Positions 37,162 through 38,717 of a stretch of 38,717 nucleotides of DNA are shown piece by piece. Below the pieces are notes generated by a model that had not been told where the DNA came from, made no database searches, and saw only the letters and a program-made list of their open reading frames with translations. The translations under genes were made by a program, and so were the position numbers. Within the stretch, counting starts at the first letter, position 1. The number at the start of each line of letters is the position of its first letter. The stretch covers positions 1-38,717 of the forward strand of contig CALHAX010000016.1 in NCBI GenBank assembly GCA_937931785.1. The letters run 5' to 3'. Origin of the DNA: an uncultured Hyphomicrobiaceae bacterium. GTDB taxonomy: Bacteria; Pseudomonadota; Alphaproteobacteria; Rhizobiales; CALHAX01.

Positions 37162-37908
37162 GTGAGTGAACACGCAAACGAATTTCCGCAATTCTATGTG
37201 ACGTCGGAACAGCCGTGCCCGTATCTGGCCGGTCGGCTGGAGCGCAAACTGTTCACCCACCTCACCCCGGACCGCAGCCCCCAGGTCGTCGACAACATGC
37301 TGCGTGGTGGATTTCGCCGGAGCCAGCACATCGCCTATCTGCCGTATTGCGATGGCTGTTCGGCATGCGTGTCCGTTCGCGTGCCAGTCGACACGTTCAA
37401 GCCCAGCAAATCCCAGCGCCGTGTCATGAAACAGGCACCGGATCTCGTGGCCCGCAAGGTTGATGCGAGCGTCACGTCGGAGCACTACAGCGTGTTTCGC
37501 GACTATATCGATCACCGCCACGGCGACGGGGGCATGGCAGACATGTCGGTTCTCGATTTTACGATGATGGTCGAAGACAGCACGATCGACACGCATCTCG
37601 TAGAATATCGCCAACGGCCTGATCCGGACATTACGCGGCCGGAAGAACCATTGGTTGCAGCCGCACTCATCGATCAGTTGAGTGACGGTCTGTCCATGGT
37701 TTACAGCTATTTTGATCCGGAATGGTCCGACGCCAGTCTCGGCACCTACATGATCCTCCAGCACATCGAACGGGCCCGGCAACTCGGACTGCCCTATCTC
37801 TATCTGGGTTACTGGATCGCAGGCTCCCGGACGATGGATTACAAGACCCGCTTTCAGCCCCAGCAGCATCTGACCGGCGATGGCTGGAAGGATTGGAACG
37901 GAGACTGA
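37162..37908 (+). CDS. bpt: aspartate/glutamate leucyltransferase (Bpt, arginyltransferase family)
   Basis: 248 residues, starting at GTG 37162. It transfers Leu from Leu-tRNA to N-terminal Asp or Glu of proteins, marking them for ClpS-ClpAP in the N-degron pathway. Motifs include FYVTSEQPCPYLAGRLERKL, where the N-terminal Cys pair region of ATE-type enzymes lies, then LRGGFRRSQHIAYLPYCDGCSACVSVRVPVD (cited in part), the C-D-G-C-S-A-C cysteine cluster, and a C-terminal GNAT-like half with SLGTYMILQHIERARQLGLPYLYLGYWI. The length and motifs are complete. It is followed after 56 bases by a GIY-YIG gene. Confidence 0.95.
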   Translation: MSEHANEFPQFYVTSEQPCPYLAGRLERKLFTHLTPDRSPQVVDNMLRGGFRRSQHIAYLPYCDGCSACVSVRVPVDTFKPSKSQRRVMKQAPDLVARKVDASVTSEHYSVFRDYIDHRHGDGGMADMSVLDFTMMVEDSTIDTHLVEYRQRPDPDITRPEEPLVAAALIDQLSDGLSMVYSYFDPEWSDASLGTYMILQHIERARQLGLPYLYLGYWIAGSRTMDYKTRFQPQQHLTGDGWKDWNGD

Positions 37909-37964
37909 GCCCCAGGGATACGGAGCGGCTTGCATGAAGCGGCGAACACCCGTAGCTCGCGGCC

Positions 37965-38234
37965 ATGGCTTGGTTTGTCTACATCGTGCGCTGTGCGGAT
38001 GATTCGCTCTACACGGGCGTTGCCACAGATGTTGCGCGCCGCATTACGGAACATAATGAAAGCCCGAAAGGCGCGCGCTACACCGCCAGCCGCCGCCCGG
38101 TCCACTTGGTCTACACGGCAAGTTGCGCCACCCGATCCGACGCCATGAAAGAAGAATGGCGGATCAAGCAGCTCACGCGCTCCGACAAGATGATTCTGAT
38201 CGCGTCGTGGGACGTAGCCTACGAGCCCGTCTGA
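37965..38234 (+). CDS. GIY-YIG domain protein (YhbQ-like)
   Basis: 89 residues, a stand-alone GIY-YIG domain. The signature appears as WFVYIVRCADDSLYTGVATD, followed by VARRITEHN, with the catalytic Arg in the DVARRI helix; YTASRRPVHLVY and the Glu in KEEWRIKQLTRSDKM complete the domain. Small proteins of this type are predicted nucleases. Their role is poorly defined; E. coli YhbQ is the usual comparison. The start is ATG 37965. The gene is probably co-directional with bpt without functional linkage. Confidence 0.92.
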   Translation: MAWFVYIVRCADDSLYTGVATDVARRITEHNESPKGARYTASRRPVHLVYTASCATRSDAMKEEWRIKQLTRSDKMILIASWDVAYEPV

Positions 38235-38353
38235 TGGTACCCGCGGAGACGTCTGCTGATGAAGCATGACCAGACGTTTGGGTGAGGGCACTTATCGCGA
38301 TGGGCCATCTTCGGATATTTCTATTGATGCACTGTGCTGTAGTTAGAACAGCC

Positions 38354-38717
38354 TTATTTCGTCGGCCAACGACGACCGGTGAAGAAGCCAATGATTGTGA
38401 AGCCACCCAAGAAAAGGAAGGCAAGATAGAACCAGTCATTCTTTGGATAGAGGACCCTGCAAATCGCATATGGATGCATCTTTTGCTCTAGCGAATAAAA
38501 CAATGGCTCACAGAATGGTCGATGAGTTATAACGGCCGTGCAGACCGCCAGTAAAATTAAACCTGCAATTGCGCACGCGATAGCGCCACGAACTTCGAGA
38601 TACCGAACCCAACCAAATTGACACGGTATGGCGACCGCGCACTCCCAAGTAATCACAACGATGACAAGAAGCAACGCAAGCACGCGGTTCACACTGTGCC
38701 AGTCGGTAGCGTGCGTG
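38354..38717 (-). CDS. small membrane hypothetical protein, 5' end uncertain
   Basis: At least 112 residues from the GTG at 38692, but the frame stays open to the window edge, so the true start may lie outside. There are three hydrophobic segments: VLALLLVIVVITWECAVAI, AIACAIAGLILLAVCTAVI and FYLAFLFLGGFTIIGFF. Four cysteines are scattered between them. I do not recognise the family. It converges on the GIY-YIG gene, with about 120 bases between the stops. Confidence 0.55.
   Translation of the reverse strand, partial: THATDWHSVNRVLALLLVIVVITWECAVAIPCQFGWVRYLEVRGAIACAIAGLILLAVCTAVITHRPFCEPLFYSLEQKMHPYAICRVLYPKNDWFYLAFLFLGGFTIIGFFTGRRWPTK

Noticed and set aside
38253-38280. ACGTCTG/CAGACGT hairpin after the GIY-YIG gene
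   Set aside because: Stem of about seven bases with a 15-base loop and no T run on either side; too weak for a terminator call.

Overview
The window looks like chromosomal DNA from an alphaproteobacterium of moderate GC content. Several features point that way: a COX15-type heme A synthase, a cytochrome bc1 (CBP3-type) chaperone next to a YceD/DUF177 gene and plsX-fabH-ihfA, a DUF2842 membrane protein, a bacterial arginyl/leucyl-tRNA-protein transferase (Bpt), an LdtR-type MarR regulator beside an L,D-transpeptidase, a K+-independent-type membrane H+-pyrophosphatase and an aspartate-rich (Mg-type) HemB. I cannot name a genus from the sequence alone.

Layout. 1-1.8 kb: the end of a GNAT acetyltransferase, heme A synthase and DUF2842. 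1.8-12 kb: an exopolysaccharide locus with a polysaccharide deacetylase, a CelD/FemAB-like acetyltransferase, a GumC-like co-polymerase with a degenerate kinase-like tail, a Wza-like export lipoprotein, a GT4 glycosyltransferase, a WcaJ-like initiating phosphoglycosyltransferase and a Wzy/O-antigen-ligase-like membrane protein. No Wzx flippase is present. 12-15.5 kb: an L,D-transpeptidase, tRNA-Pro(GGG), and an RTX-repeat protein gene split by a frameshift in a short CG dinucleotide run. 15.5-20.1 kb: ihfA, fabH, plsX, yceD and the bc1 chaperone on the minus strand, with bamE diverging. 20.3-21.7 kb: two orphan hypothetical genes. 22-24.1 kb: hppA with a strong terminator. 24.3-31.5 kb: a compact minus-strand run reading glyA-nrdR-ribD-ribE-ribH-nusB-thiL-MFS, interrupted by one inverted-repeat element before thiL. 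31.7-34 kb: a second L,D-transpeptidase and ldtR. 34.2-38.7 kb: a 3-hydroxyisobutyryl-CoA hydrolase-like gene, hemB, a broken SLC13-type permease remnant followed by a degenerate gene-poor stretch, bpt, a GIY-YIG protein and a small membrane protein at the edge.

How the genes fit together. The EPS genes supply lipid-linked initiation (WcaJ), chain extension (GT4), polymerisation (Wzy), length control (GumC) and outer-membrane export (Wza), with deacetylase and acetyltransferase genes as likely modifiers. The two L,D-transpeptidases and LdtR indicate 3-3 crosslinking or protein anchoring in peptidoglycan under MarR-type control. Most of the rest is conserved housekeeping: riboflavin, thiamine, heme, fatty acid/phospholipid, one-carbon metabolism and respiratory assembly.

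The signals I consider least explained are: a 66-bp diverged repeat found twice (33427-33492 and 36628-36693), with a small stem showing one compensatory base-pair change, one copy lying at the breakpoint of the truncated permease; the CG-run frameshift in the RTX gene; the kinase-like tail of the GumC protein without recognisable nucleotide-binding motifs; and an AT-rich palindromic leader upstream of the Wzy-like gene. I found no CRISPR array, complete insertion sequence, phage or defence system.
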